From contig NZ_VHLL01000004.1 of the NCBI RefSeq assembly GCF_025384765.1, forward strand, positions 62,001 to 126,000: a DNA stretch of 64,000 bases. Reading direction: 5' to 3'. The notes below the pieces were generated by a model. It searched no databases. It was not told where the DNA came from and saw only the letters and a list, made by a program, of their open reading frames with translations. This document shows, piece by piece, positions 49,887 to 59,137 of this stretch (positions are counted from its first letter, which is position 1; the number at the start of each line of letters is the position of its first letter). Both the position numbers and the translations under genes were made by a program. The DNA is from Methanoculleus formosensis. GTDB lineage: Archaea > Halobacteriota > Methanomicrobia > Methanomicrobiales > Methanoculleaceae.

Positions 49887-51113
49887 ATGCTCACGAAAGA
49901 AGAAGAACGGGTGAAGATTTACTCGATAGGAGATGTCCCAACACGATCGCATGAGGTGACGCCTTCCACCCCGCTGGAGGAACTCAATCTCAACTGGACC
50001 GAGAAAGACCTCCCTGAACGGGAGCGTACAAAACACGTCCACCGTCTTCACCCATACCTCGGCAAATATATTCCGCAACTCGTCGAGGTCTTCCTCCGAA
50101 AATACTTCTCCAGAGGCCAGACGGTCATCGACCCGTTCTGCGGCTCCGGGACTACGCTGGTTCAGGCCAACGAGCTCGGTATCAACGCTATCGGCTATGA
50201 CATCTCTGCCTTTAACGTCCTTCTCTCGCAGGCAAAGACCGCCGAGTACGACGCTCCCGTGGTGCGCAGAGAGATCCTGGACATCCTTGCGAAGGTGAAA
50301 GCGGCGACGCAGATCGACTCGGGGCAGCGGAGGCTCTGGATGGAATGCACGAAAAAGCCGTACCTCTCCGCTGACGATAGCGAATACTTGGAGCGGTGGT
50401 TCGCACCACAGGCGCTTGAGGAACTGCTCACCTACCGCTACTACATCGAGGCCGGTGAGTATGAATATGCAGATCTCTTAAAGATCATCCTCTGCCGATC
50501 TGCACGGTCCGCACGGTTAACGACACATTTTGATCTAGACTTTCCCAAAGAACCCGTGACCGAGCCGTATCACTGCTATAAGCATAGGAAGATCTGCCAG
50601 CCGACCCAGGAAGCGTTCAAATTTCTCAAACGCTACAGCACCGATACGATCAAACGGGTCGCCGCGTTTGCAGACATCCGAAGCAAAGCATGTGTGGAGG
50701 TCTATCACGAAGACTGCCGTACCGTTGATTTTCCTGAGGCTCACGGCGTCATTACCAGCCCTCCCTATGTCGGGCTGATCGACTATCACGAGCAGCACGC
50801 CTACGCGTACCACCTCCTCGGACTTGAAGACAAGCGGGCAAAGGAGATAGGGCCTGCTGCGAATGGAAAGAGCAAAAACGCGAAAGAAACCTACCAGAAA
50901 GACATTGGAGAGGTCTTCCGGCGAATTCTCGAAACGATGCATCCTGACGGTCGCCTGATCGTCGTTGCAAACGACCAGGAGAACCTCTACGACGAGATTG
51001 CAGAATCTCTGGATGTCGAGGTTGAAAATATCATCCAGCGCCACGTGAACCGGAGAACTGGTAGGCGTTCGACCGAATTCTATGAATCGATCTTCATATG
51101 GCGGAAACTGTAA
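49887..51113 (+). CDS. Type II DNA methyltransferase (amino-MTase)
   Basis: A 408-aa methylase. The SAM motif is TVIDPFCGSGTTLVQANELG near residue 90; the catalytic motif is ITSPPYVGLIDYHEQHAYAY near residue 289, an SPPY typical of N4-cytosine or N6-adenine MTases. The order motif I then motif IV, and SPPY, favour N4-cytosine. It precedes its endonuclease by 18 nt. The gene has visibly lower GC and more A/T-ending codons than neighbouring genes, which points to transfer. Confidence 0.88.
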   Translation: MLTKEEERVKIYSIGDVPTRSHEVTPSTPLEELNLNWTEKDLPERERTKHVHRLHPYLGKYIPQLVEVFLRKYFSRGQTVIDPFCGSGTTLVQANELGINAIGYDISAFNVLLSQAKTAEYDAPVVRREILDILAKVKAATQIDSGQRRLWMECTKKPYLSADDSEYLERWFAPQALEELLTYRYYIEAGEYEYADLLKIILCRSARSARLTTHFDLDFPKEPVTEPYHCYKHRKICQPTQEAFKFLKRYSTDTIKRVAAFADIRSKACVEVYHEDCRTVDFPEAHGVITSPPYVGLIDYHEQHAYAYHLLGLEDKRAKEIGPAANGKSKNAKETYQKDIGEVFRRILETMHPDGRLIVVANDQENLYDEIAESLDVEVENIIQRHVNRRTGRRSTEFYESIFIWRKL

Positions 51114-51131
51114 TACACAGGTGTGGAGAGT

Positions 51132-51998
51132 ATGTCTGACCCAGAACGAATGAAAGCTGCCATCCAGCAGGTAGTTCAGGACATGATGGACGGCGTCATG
51201 GAGAGAGTCCTCGTCTCAGACCCATTTGTAAAGGAAGCACACCGCTCAAAAAAGCCTCTCTACGCAGCACTCGTCCCTGATGAAATTTTCAAGGGATCGC
51301 ATTTTGAGCGACGATTCGTCACGCCCTTCGGCAAAGTCTGGGAGAAACTGGCGGTCGTTGCAGCAACAGAAGGGCTCGGATACGGTACGATGGGCCATCG
51401 CATTGACGGATGCATCCGGGAGGAACGTCTTCACAGAATTGCAGAAACCCTGAACAGACTGGAACACTCTCCAAAAAGCGAGGACAGAATCAAGCCTGAC
51501 TGGGGGGCCGAACTGGAATACATAAAAGCAGGGAAAGGGGAGCTGATTCCAGTCTCCGTCATATGCGATCTCTACGTCGAAGATATAGCCAGCAATAGGC
51601 GGTATGCATTTGAATTAAAAGCACCGCTACCTAACAGCGACCAGACCAAGGTGAGCAAAGAGAAGATCCTGAAACTGCACTGCATGGATCCTCCCCTGGT
51701 CGATAATGCCTATTTTGCACTACCGTATAACCCATATGGTTCACGTGAGAACTACGCCTGGAGTTTCCCGGCCCGCTGGTTTGATATGAAACGCGACGAG
51801 GTTGTTCTCATCGGCAATGAGTTCTGGGATACAATCGGGGGGGCTGGAACGTATAACGCATTTATTTCCGCTATCAACGAGATCGGGGCGGATTATAAAG
51901 AGAGAATATACCGAGATTATCTGGGGATTGAACCTCCGGAACACTCTGATGAGGCACTGACAGCGCTGCAGGAGCCTGAAAAGATGTATCACGTATAA
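51132..51998 (+). CDS. Type II restriction endonuclease (TdeIII-like)
   Basis: A 288-aa protein directly after the methylase. KGSHFERRFVTPFGKVWEKL is a strong family-like block. Candidate nuclease residues are VICDLYVEDIASNRRYAFEL and its following LKAPLPNSDQTKVSK, a D...E-x-K pattern of PD-(D/E)XK enzymes. I place it near the TdeIII family from memory of that block; the site it cuts is not known. GTGGAGAG precedes the ATG at 51132, so the GTG at 51123 was not used. Low GC matches the methylase. Confidence 0.75.
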   Translation: MSDPERMKAAIQQVVQDMMDGVMERVLVSDPFVKEAHRSKKPLYAALVPDEIFKGSHFERRFVTPFGKVWEKLAVVAATEGLGYGTMGHRIDGCIREERLHRIAETLNRLEHSPKSEDRIKPDWGAELEYIKAGKGELIPVSVICDLYVEDIASNRRYAFELKAPLPNSDQTKVSKEKILKLHCMDPPLVDNAYFALPYNPYGSRENYAWSFPARWFDMKRDEVVLIGNEFWDTIGGAGTYNAFISAINEIGADYKERIYRDYLGIEPPEHSDEALTALQEPEKMYHV

Positions 51999-52311
51999 TC
52001 TCTGACGGCGCGTTTCCTGTTACCGAAAGCGATTGTGAGAGTCCAGACGTGGAGCGGGGCCCTGGCAAGTCGTCGTAGGAACATAGAATGCCGGACGTGG
52101 TCATGCACTTCATTGCAGGGGTGGCTTAGCGTTTCCTTTCCACCTGCCTTCCGATGCTGCACTATCCGTATGATACACAGAAGATCAGTCAGTATAACCT
52201 CCCGGATCGAGGCGTTCTACCCACGGCTTGAACGCTATGGGCACCCATTCCCCGGTCTGGATGCATACCACTCTCTGAACAGTTTGTACCTGTCAGAGTG
52301 GGAAGGGCGTA
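51999..52311. other. 313-bp gap after the R-M system
   Basis: No gene with a start signal is seen on either strand. A plus-strand frame (FYPRLERYGHPFPGLDAYHS) has some protein-like character but no ribosome-binding site, and it runs into the opposite-strand PAS gene. GC rises back to the chromosomal level toward 52300. Confidence 0.35.
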
Positions 52312-53454
52312 TCAGGAATCTTCTTCTTTCACGTTCAAGAAGCGGAAACGGATCTTCCGGGCGGAACTGGAACCGTCGCCGTGCTTCAGCAGGAACTGCC
52401 TGACGTTCGCCGACCTGAGCCATCCCCGGTCGAGCTCGGTGATGAAACCGTCAATCCTGCGCGATTCGTCGAGGATCTTCTCTGCAAACGGGTCGTCGAT
52501 CATCTCCGCGTAACCGACGATCACCTGCAGGGGATTCCTGATATGGTCTCCTAGGATGGCAAACTGCTCGATGTTCTTCCCGAGCTGTGCGTAGGTCTCC
52601 CGCCTCAACTGCTCGGCGAGGATGCGCTCGGTGATGTCCATCACGATCAGCATGATGCAGAGCGGCTGCCCGGCATCGTTCAGGACGGTGCTGCCCGATA
52701 CCTGAATGTGGAACGGGGAGCCGCCTTCTCGCAGCCCGACCGCCTCCCGCACGATCGCGTGATCATCGAGGAGATGGGCGGTGATCTCCCCCCCAACGGC
52801 GGGGTCCGCGAAGAACGCCTCCAGGTTCCTCCCCGTGAGCGCGCTCGCCTCCTCGCAGCCGAACATCGCGGCAAAACTCCGGTTGGCGTACATGACCGCC
52901 CCGGTGGGATCGGCGATGAGGATGCCGTTCGTCGAGGATTCGAGAGCGCTCTCCTTGATCCTGAGCTCCCGCTCGGCAAGGAGCCGTTCGGTGATGTCCT
53001 GTGCGATCGCGGTGACGTACCGCTTCCCGCTAAAAGTGACCTCCCGGACGGTGATCTCCATCGGGATCTCCGTCCCGTCCCGCGATACGAGCACCGTGGT
53101 GCAGGTCTGCCGGGATCCGGAGACCAGATCGCTCCTCTTCCGGACATACTCGATAAACCGGGCCTTCCGCTGCTCTGCGACCAGATCGATGAACGATTTC
53201 TTGAGCAACTCCTTCTTCGAGTAGCCGAGAAACGCACTCACGGTGGCGTTGACGTCTGCAAGCATCCCGGTTTCTGCGTGGATCAGGAATATCGCATCGT
53301 AGGTCTGGTCGAGCAGCGCCCGGAACCGCTCCAGCTCCGCGAGCCGGTTCTGCAGCTCCGGGTAGTAACTCTTGTGCAGGGAGGTCTCCCCGAGGCCGAT
53401 GATCTTCTCCCGGAGCGCATCGCGGTCGTCGGGAGGGTCAGAGTGCATCGTCAT
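52312..53454 (-). CDS. Two-PAS sensor protein with HisKA-like end but no ATPase domain
   Basis: A 380-aa protein: a lead helix, PAS 1 (about 45-165, DQTYDAIFLIHAETGMLADV), PAS 2 (about 170-285, STNGILIADPTGAVMYANRS), and the terminal helical module GKNIEQFAILGDHIRNPLQV, IVGYAEMIDD, ITELDRGWLRSANVRQFLLK. That module closely matches the end of the PAS protein at 26564. No HATPase domain follows. It overlaps the ErcA-like gene by 17 nt and is therefore in its operon. It may hand its signal to a separate kinase. Confidence 0.85.
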   Translation of the reverse strand: MTMHSDPPDDRDALREKIIGLGETSLHKSYYPELQNRLAELERFRALLDQTYDAIFLIHAETGMLADVNATVSAFLGYSKKELLKKSFIDLVAEQRKARFIEYVRKRSDLVSGSRQTCTTVLVSRDGTEIPMEITVREVTFSGKRYVTAIAQDITERLLAERELRIKESALESSTNGILIADPTGAVMYANRSFAAMFGCEEASALTGRNLEAFFADPAVGGEITAHLLDDHAIVREAVGLREGGSPFHIQVSGSTVLNDAGQPLCIMLIVMDITERILAEQLRRETYAQLGKNIEQFAILGDHIRNPLQVIVGYAEMIDDPFAEKILDESRRIDGFITELDRGWLRSANVRQFLLKHGDGSSSARKIRFRFLNVKEEDS

Positions 53455-54577
53455 AGATCCGTTCGATCTCCTCGCAGGTGAGGTTGTGGGGGTTCGTTAC
53501 CATACAGGGATCGGCGTACGCCGCCGCCGCGAGGGCGGGGATCGCATCCTCCCGGACGCCTGCTGCCGCAAGGGTCTCCGTGATGCCAAGCGTTCTCCGA
53601 AACGCCGCCACCCTCTCCGCCGGGGTTGTTTCTCCCCCGCCGATGATCGCTCCAATCCGGTCGTAGCGATCGGATGCCGCCCCGTAGTTGGCCGCCATCA
53701 CGTGCTCGAGGAGCAGCGCATTGCACCGCCCGTGAGAAAGGTCGTAGGCCCCGCCGAGAGAGTGCGCCATCGCGTGGACGGCCCCGAGACTGGCGTTCGA
53801 GAATGCAAGTCCGGCGTGAAGGCTGGCAAGGAGGGTCGAGAACCGCAGGTCCAGGTTCTCCGGCTCGGCGATAGCGGCGGGCAGTGCGCTCGTGAGGAGC
53901 CGTATCGCCTCCAGAGCATGCACGTCGGTCATCGGGGAACTGGCGTTCGAGACGTAGGCCTCGACCGCATGGCTGAGGGTGTCCATGCCGGTATCCACGG
54001 TCAGTTCTCGCGGCATCGTCGTCAGGGGTTCGGGATCGAGGAGTGAGATGTCGGGGACGATCATCTTGCTGACGATAGCGACCTTCCGCTTCCTCGTCTC
54101 ATCTGTGATGATGGCGAACTGGGAGACGTCGGCGGAACTTCCGGCGGTCGTCGGGATGCAGATGAGCGGCGGCGTCGGGACCGAGACCCGGTCAATGCCT
54201 TCGAACCCGAGGATATCCCTCCTGCTGGAGCCGGCTATACCGATTCCCTTGGCGCAGTCCATCGGGCTTCCCCCACCGACGGTGATGATGCCGTTGCACT
54301 CCTCAGCGACGTATACCTCCGCACCCACCATCACCTGCCGCGAACGGGGGTTTGGCGAGATGGCGTCGAAGACGGTGAACGAGACCCCCGCTTCGGTCAG
54401 GCTATCCGCGACGGCTCCCGCCCAGCCGGCGGCCCGGACGCCCCGGTCGGTGACGAGGAGCACCTGCTTCATCCCGAAGTTGCGGGCATACCGCCCTGCA
54501 AGCTCAAGTGCCCCCCGCCCGCAGATAAACTCGGGCGCCACGAATTTTCGCAGGTCAAGCTGGTTTCTCGGAATCAT
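53438..54577 (-). CDS. ercA: ErcA-like iron-containing alcohol dehydrogenase
   Basis: A 379-aa Fe-type (group III) alcohol dehydrogenase. NAD-binding GGGSPMDCAKGIG near residue 101 and metal ligands in DTGMDTLSHAVEAY (Asp and His) and AMAHSLGGAYDLSHGRCNAL (two His) are present. The N-terminus LDLRKFVAPEFICGRGALEL is that of the ErcA group, which is often paired with PAS sensor kinases and has a regulatory role in Pseudomonas alcohol oxidation. The pairing with a PAS protein here repeats that association in an archaeon. Actual alcohol use is unproven. Confidence 0.82.
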   Translation of the reverse strand: MIPRNQLDLRKFVAPEFICGRGALELAGRYARNFGMKQVLLVTDRGVRAAGWAGAVADSLTEAGVSFTVFDAISPNPRSRQVMVGAEVYVAEECNGIITVGGGSPMDCAKGIGIAGSSRRDILGFEGIDRVSVPTPPLICIPTTAGSSADVSQFAIITDETRKRKVAIVSKMIVPDISLLDPEPLTTMPRELTVDTGMDTLSHAVEAYVSNASSPMTDVHALEAIRLLTSALPAAIAEPENLDLRFSTLLASLHAGLAFSNASLGAVHAMAHSLGGAYDLSHGRCNALLLEHVMAANYGAASDRYDRIGAIIGGGETTPAERVAAFRRTLGITETLAAAGVREDAIPALAAAAYADPCMVTNPHNLTCEEIERIYDDAL

Positions 54578-54799
54578 GGTTCGACACGACGGCTAACTGG
54601 CAATCGACGAGAGAGTTTCAAGTTAATACTACGGAATCACTGCCATATATATTTTGATGAACGATGCGGCCTACAGATATACATTACGGTATTGCGGCCG
54701 GTCTTTTTTCTGCCGATCAGAGGATTTTGAACAAAATATGGCGGCAAGCGGGAAATGTTTCACACTGTCCCGCATCTTGCAGAAAAAAGGTGACCGGGA

Positions 54800-55310
54800 T
54801 CACGCCACGGTCTCAAGGCTGATCCCGAAACACTCCATGCAGGTGAGCTCGATGTCGTAGTCTACCGTATCGGAGACGATCGCCGGGGACTGCCTGACGA
54901 CCCTGAAGATGGCATCGTCGTCGGGCAGGGCCGGGTCCATCGGGATGTCGACGTTCGTCTGGATGACGAGGCGTGCCGGGTCGAGGTTCGCGGCATAATA
55001 GTCCTTGAACGCGGTTCGCTTCTCCTCGGGGATGACGACCCAGTCGGCCGCCTCGGCAATCGTCACGTCGTTCGGGACCCAGCCGTAGCCGGGGAGGTAG
55101 TACTCCGCCCAGAAGTGGCCGCCGGGCGCCCCGGCCATGACCATCTGGTAGCCGCCGAGGGCCCGGGCGGGGATCCCGAGCGACCGGCAGAATGCAGCAA
55201 AGAGCATGCTCTGGGTGCCGCTTCTCGCCCGTTGTGGCGGTGCATCCTGCTGCAGCGATGAGGAGCGGGACGGATACAACCAGGAGGGCGGTGAGCGCAG
55301 GGTATCGCAT
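54800..55310 (-). pseudogene. Decayed transglutaminase-like lipoprotein (internal deletion and frameshift)
   Basis: The start at 55310 reads a lipoprotein signal, RYPALTALLVVSVPLLIAAA then GCTATTGE. After about 32 codons the homologous sequence continues only in a different frame: SGTQSMLFAAFCRSLGIPAR, ALGGYQMVMAGAPGGHFWAE and YYLPGYGWVPND, the second half of a transglutaminase core with its His. The catalytic Cys region and everything before it are missing. A deletion not divisible by three at about 55205-55212 explains this. The end (54800) is intact. Confidence 0.75.
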
Positions 55311-55540
55311 AGTGGAGGAAAGGTGCCAGATTGGGTAAAAATATTTCTCATCCGACGGAAGCGGTTCTGCAAACTACAGATTATTTCCATCGTATAGGGT
55401 GCGATAATTAGGGTGAGGGAACCGCAGAGCCGTGCTCTCTTCAGAGGGTTTGATCCACCCCTCCGAAGACGCCCGATCGAACAGTGCGGCCGCAAATTTT
55501 CTAAAAATCCCGTATATCTCAGGATTTTTCCGATACAATA

Positions 55541-55560
55541 GAGAAATATATATATTATAG
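55541..55560 (+). promoter_or_regulatory. AT-rich promoter of the PEGA-like gene
   Basis: GAAATATATATATTATAG-type sequence about 40 nt before the ATG at 55594 gives a strong TATA region, the most AT-rich in this part of the window. Confidence 0.55.
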
Positions 55561-55593
55561 AAGAATATCTACTCATTGGAAACGGAGACTTAT

Positions 55594-56271
55594 ATGCAGA
55601 GCGTTTTACGTAATCTTCTGATTCTCTCCCTTGTTGCCTGCTGTCTCGTCGTCCTGCCCGCGAGCGCTCAGCCGCCCATCGGCGGGGACAACGGATGGTA
55701 TGCGGTCCACTGCAACGTGGACGGAGCGGATGTCTACTTCGGCGACGACTACAAGGGCACGATCGTGGAAGGCGTCTTCTACGTGCCGGTCTACACCACC
55801 GGGACCCCCTACCAGACGTTCCGCGTCGAGAAGGACGGTTATACGACCCACTACGGGGACGTAACCGCGGTTCCGGGCAAAGGGGAGACGTTCGATCTCT
55901 ACGCGACCCTGAACCCGGCCCAGCCCCCTGCACCGATCGGCGGCGATGTCGGCTGGTATGCAGTCCATGTCAACGTTGACGGCGCAACCGTCCAGTTCGA
56001 CAACGAGGTCAAGGGCGTCACCAGCCAGGGCGTCCTCACCGTGCAGGTCTACACGACCGGAACGCCGTACAAGACCTACACCGTGACGAAGGAAGGGTAT
56101 CTCCCCTACACGGCCGCCATCGACCAGTACCCCGGCAAGGGTGAGACGGTCGACCTCTACGTGGACCTGAGTTCCGCACCCCCCACCCAGAAGGCGCCCC
56201 TCGCTCCGGCTCTCGCCGGCTGCGCCCTGCTGCTCGCCGGGCTGCTGCTGGTTGCGGGGAGAAAGAACTAA
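55594..56271 (+). CDS. Secreted, anchored protein with two PEGA-like repeats
   Basis: A 225-aa protein. Residues 1-26 form a signal peptide (LLILSLVACCLVVLPASAQ). Two repeats of about 80 residues follow: GGDNGWYAVHCNVDGADVYF with VYTTGTPYQTFRVEKDGYTT, and GGDVGWYAVHVNVDGATVQF with VYTTGTPYKTYTVTKEGYLP. Both end PGKGET-x-DLY. The C-terminus is a membrane helix (PALAGCALLLAGLLLVAGRK). It should be displayed outside the cell as an envelope or adhesion protein. CGGAG precedes the ATG at 55594; the promoter stretch 55531-55562 is strongly AT-rich. Confidence 0.8.
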   Translation: MQSVLRNLLILSLVACCLVVLPASAQPPIGGDNGWYAVHCNVDGADVYFGDDYKGTIVEGVFYVPVYTTGTPYQTFRVEKDGYTTHYGDVTAVPGKGETFDLYATLNPAQPPAPIGGDVGWYAVHVNVDGATVQFDNEVKGVTSQGVLTVQVYTTGTPYKTYTVTKEGYLPYTAAIDQYPGKGETVDLYVDLSSAPPTQKAPLAPALAGCALLLAGLLLVAGRKN

Positions 56272-56420
56272 CTTTTACTCTTTTTAACTCCGGTCCTTCG
56301 TCCTCTCGTCGTTACCCCGTCCGAACAGACAGCAAGTTCTTTCCCCTTCAGAGGAGGACAGGTGCTCATGAACAGACGGAGCCGGCCTTCGGTCTCCCGA
56401 CAGGCAGTGCGGATGGATTC

Positions 56421-57338
56421 ATGAAGCGTTATCGGTTCAAGAAGATCGATGCTTTTGCATCGGGAGGATCGTCGGGGAACCCTGCGGGGTACGTATCCCT
56501 CCTCCCGGACGACGAGATCAGCGACGAGGATATGCAGCGGATCGGCCGTGAACTGAAGGGGTTTGTCTCGGAGACCGGTTTCCTCCGCGAGGGGACGCCG
56601 GGTGAGTGCGATCTTGCGATACGCTACTTCTCCTGCGAGCGGGAGGTTGAGTTCTGCGGGCATGCGACGATCGCGATCATGGACGACGTGGTGCGAAGCG
56701 ACGACCGGTTCAGGAACCGGGAGAGCCTGCTCCTCAAGACGAACAAGGGCGTCGTCACCGTCTGGAACCGGACCCGTGAAGACGGCATGGTATACATCCG
56801 GGCCCCCGAGCCGGAGTTCTCCGATGCACGCCCGGGTGCTGCAGAGACCGCCGCCGCGCTCGAACTCGACGTCCGGGATATCGATCCCGCGATACCCATC
56901 GGCGTCGTGAACGCCGGTCTCGACACCATGCTCGTTCCCCTCGTCTCGCTCGATGCCTGCATCCGGTGCTCTCCCGACTACATGACGCTGCGCACCTTCG
57001 CCCTCGCCCACTCCGTCGACGTGGTCGTCATATACACCCGCGAGACGGAATTTCTAGGGCACGACCTGCATAGCCGGGTCTTCGCTCCGACGTTCGGGTA
57101 CCTGGAAGACCCGGCGACCGGCTCGGGGAACGCCGCCCTTGGAAACTTCCTCATCCGGCAGAACCTCTGGACCGGCCGGTCGCTCGTCATCGAGCAGGGA
57201 CCAGACCGGGAGAACCCGAACATCGTCCGCCTGCTCCGCCCCGACGACGGGGGGCTCATGTTCGGCGGGGGAGGCCAGGTGCGGATCGACGGGAGTTACG
57301 TCCTCAGTGGAGGAGTTCGCCCCGGGCAACCGGTATGA
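56421..57338 (+). CDS. PhzF-family isomerase-like protein (intact copy)
   Basis: A 305-aa protein of the PhzF/diaminopimelate-epimerase-like fold with the catalytic Glu near the usual site (GFVSETGFLRE), the core CEREVEFCGHATIAIM, and EDPATGSGNAALGNFL. The family contains isomerases of aromatic precursors; the substrate here is unknown. Methanogens do not make phenazines. It is convergent with, and overlaps by 35 bp, the 3' end of the broken phzF copy at 57304. Confidence 0.87.
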   Translation: MKRYRFKKIDAFASGGSSGNPAGYVSLLPDDEISDEDMQRIGRELKGFVSETGFLREGTPGECDLAIRYFSCEREVEFCGHATIAIMDDVVRSDDRFRNRESLLLKTNKGVVTVWNRTREDGMVYIRAPEPEFSDARPGAAETAAALELDVRDIDPAIPIGVVNAGLDTMLVPLVSLDACIRCSPDYMTLRTFALAHSVDVVVIYTRETEFLGHDLHSRVFAPTFGYLEDPATGSGNAALGNFLIRQNLWTGRSLVIEQGPDRENPNIVRLLRPDDGGLMFGGGGQVRIDGSYVLSGGVRPGQPV

Positions 57339-57694
57339 CCCTGCCACCGACCTGCACCGTGATGGAATCCCCGTGCCGCTCCGCCTTGCAACGGATCAGG
57401 GACGGGCGGCCTATCTCGCAACCCTGCTCCACGCGGATATCGAGCGAGTCGTCCGGGAAGTAGCCGTGCCGGAGGAGGTAGCCGGCAAGGCACCCGTTCG
57501 CGCTGCCGGTCGCCGGGTCCTCCGGGACGCCGAAGTGGTCGGCGAACATCCGGGCGTTGAACGTGTTCTCCGGCCGGTAGGGTTCCGGGCAGAAGATGAA
57601 GACGGCTTTTGCCGCCGTCGTGCAGATGAGCGACTCGTAGGCGTCACGATCGATCGTCGCCCGGCGCACGGCGTCCCGGCTCTTTAACGGGACG
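57304..57694 (-). pseudogene. 3' half of a second phzF-family gene, cut by a TnpB element
   Basis: Reads PLKSRDAVRRATIDRDAYES, then FGVPEDPATGSANGCLAGYL and VGGRVIPVARGELL, the C-terminal half of PhzF. It continues exactly where the other half (59276-59769) ends (STGLPFIF). Together they make one normal-length gene, so the split is recent. An ATG inside the IS end opens this half, but translation of a functional half is unlikely. Confidence 0.82.
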
Positions 57695-57705
57695 ATGGTC
57701 AACTA

Positions 57706-57725
57706 CCCCACCCTAAAGGGTGGGG
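57706..57725. promoter_or_regulatory. Subterminal hairpin at the right end of the TnpB element
   Basis: CCCCACCC and GGGTGGGG form a perfect 8-bp stem with loop TAAA, overlapping the end of tnpB. In IS605 elements such a structure is bound by the transposase and sits next to the guide portion of the TnpB-associated RNA. Confidence 0.6.
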
Positions 57726-59137
57726 CTTGCGGCCGTAGCCTCTTGCGGGGCACCGGGCAGCAATTTGATGTGTGCGAAGGTTGACGGTTCAAAGGTCGTC
57801 CTTATTCGCACGGGCCGGTTGACGCGGCCCCTACCGATTATCCATGGAATCACGGAATCACCAGCTACTTTTCGCAAATGGTTCAGCGCACCGTTCACGT
57901 CGGCGTTGATCAGGGTACCCAGAGCACTCTGATAGAGCCCCCGCTTGACCCGTCGGGATCTCCCGTAGGGCGGTTTCTGGATCGGATCGAGAGCGAGAGC
58001 ATCAACCTGCGAGGTGTATGCCTCAGAATGGGTATCGTCGAACCGGATCCCATACATCTCGCACTTGCTCTTCAGTTTCTGCCGGAACTTGTGGTAGGGC
58101 ACCTGCACGAAGTTCTGGTTCCCCCGCCTGCCGTGGTTGATGTTGTCTTTGATCCCGTCCCAGCGAGGCAGGATCACGGTGCCGATCCGGTGCTGGAGAG
58201 CATAGTCCACGATCCAGTTCGCATACCGGTTCATCGCTTCGGTGATCCGACAGTCCCGTTTCTTCAGCAACCGGGCCTGCCGCCGTGTGATGCCCTGAAT
58301 TCCCTGCTTATCCTTGATGCTCTGCAACCGTGCGTTCTCTTTGTTGTACCACCGGTTAAGTGATTTGATACGCTTACCGTCGAGAATGACGGCAGCCCCG
58401 GTGGCGGTGTCAACCAGCGTCGCAACGTTGTTGAGCCCGAGATCGATCGCAAGATACTGAGTCGGGTCAAGATCCTGGGGTTGTGTGGGTACCTTGTAGC
58501 AGAACTCGATCTTGTATGCCTTCCCCCCGTGAACCGGCAGGATCGTGACTTCCCGGATCTGGTGCGGCTTGATGCACGGCGGAATCGGGAACGTAAGTTC
58601 CTTCCCCGTCAGCCCATGCTGCTTCCGGAACGCAACGGACATCCCGAGTGTCACAGACCCGTTGCGGATCGTAAGGTGAGCGCGAGGGAACGCCAACTTG
58701 AACCGACCGTCTTTGGGAAGATAGTGGGGAGGACGAGGACAGGACTCGAGCTGACCCTTACGGTATAACGCCAGCAACCCGAAATAACTCTTGTAGGCTT
58801 CTTCAACGGACCTGAGGGTCTGCTGGGCATTGTCACTGTGCAGCAACCCGTAGTTCTCGTTGTTTTTTGACTGTACGTAATTGCTGCACGCTTTGTACGG
58901 AAAGTCTTTCTTTCGAGTGTAGGGAAGATAAGAACCAACCAGGATATCGACCCGGGAGGCGAGATCGGGACGGATTCCTCGAAGAACCTGATTGTTCTCC
59001 TGATGCTCGGCATAGTGTTGCCGGACGTTGTACAGACCCACGTTGTACATGCTCTTGGAATGGTACGCGAGCGTGTCGAGGATCCAGAACGTCTTCTGGG
59101 GAAGACGAAGATAGTTGCTGACCACGCGCAGTGCCAT
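57713..59137 (-). CDS. tnpB: TnpB (RNA-guided nuclease, IS605 OrfB family)
   Basis: A 474-aa TnpB. RuvC-like acidic residues are in QYLAIDLGLNNVATLVD near residue 234, DDTHSEAYTSQVDALAL near residue 370 and INADVNGALNHLRK near residue 413. The zinc-ribbon Cys pairs usually found between the Glu and last Asp are absent; instead there is KPPYGRSRRVKRGLYQSALG, a known Cys-less variant. TnpB cuts DNA guided by an RNA from the element's right end. The reading frame is complete and appears active. Confidence 0.88.
   Translation of the reverse strand: MALRVVSNYLRLPQKTFWILDTLAYHSKSMYNVGLYNVRQHYAEHQENNQVLRGIRPDLASRVDILVGSYLPYTRKKDFPYKACSNYVQSKNNENYGLLHSDNAQQTLRSVEEAYKSYFGLLALYRKGQLESCPRPPHYLPKDGRFKLAFPRAHLTIRNGSVTLGMSVAFRKQHGLTGKELTFPIPPCIKPHQIREVTILPVHGGKAYKIEFCYKVPTQPQDLDPTQYLAIDLGLNNVATLVDTATGAAVILDGKRIKSLNRWYNKENARLQSIKDKQGIQGITRRQARLLKKRDCRITEAMNRYANWIVDYALQHRIGTVILPRWDGIKDNINHGRRGNQNFVQVPYHKFRQKLKSKCEMYGIRFDDTHSEAYTSQVDALALDPIQKPPYGRSRRVKRGLYQSALGTLINADVNGALNHLRKVAGDSVIPWIIGRGRVNRPVRIRTTFEPSTFAHIKLLPGAPQEATAASPTL

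Noticed and set aside
49572-50078. Minus-strand frame across the tRNA-Arg/R-M gap, considered as an integrase relic
   Set aside because: No integrase catalytic residues (R...HxxR...Y) are present, and it overlaps the methylase gene.
54654-54860. A 68-codon plus-strand frame behind a TATA-like sequence
   Set aside because: No ribosome-binding site or recognisable protein features; its 3' end runs into the opposite-strand transglutaminase remnant.
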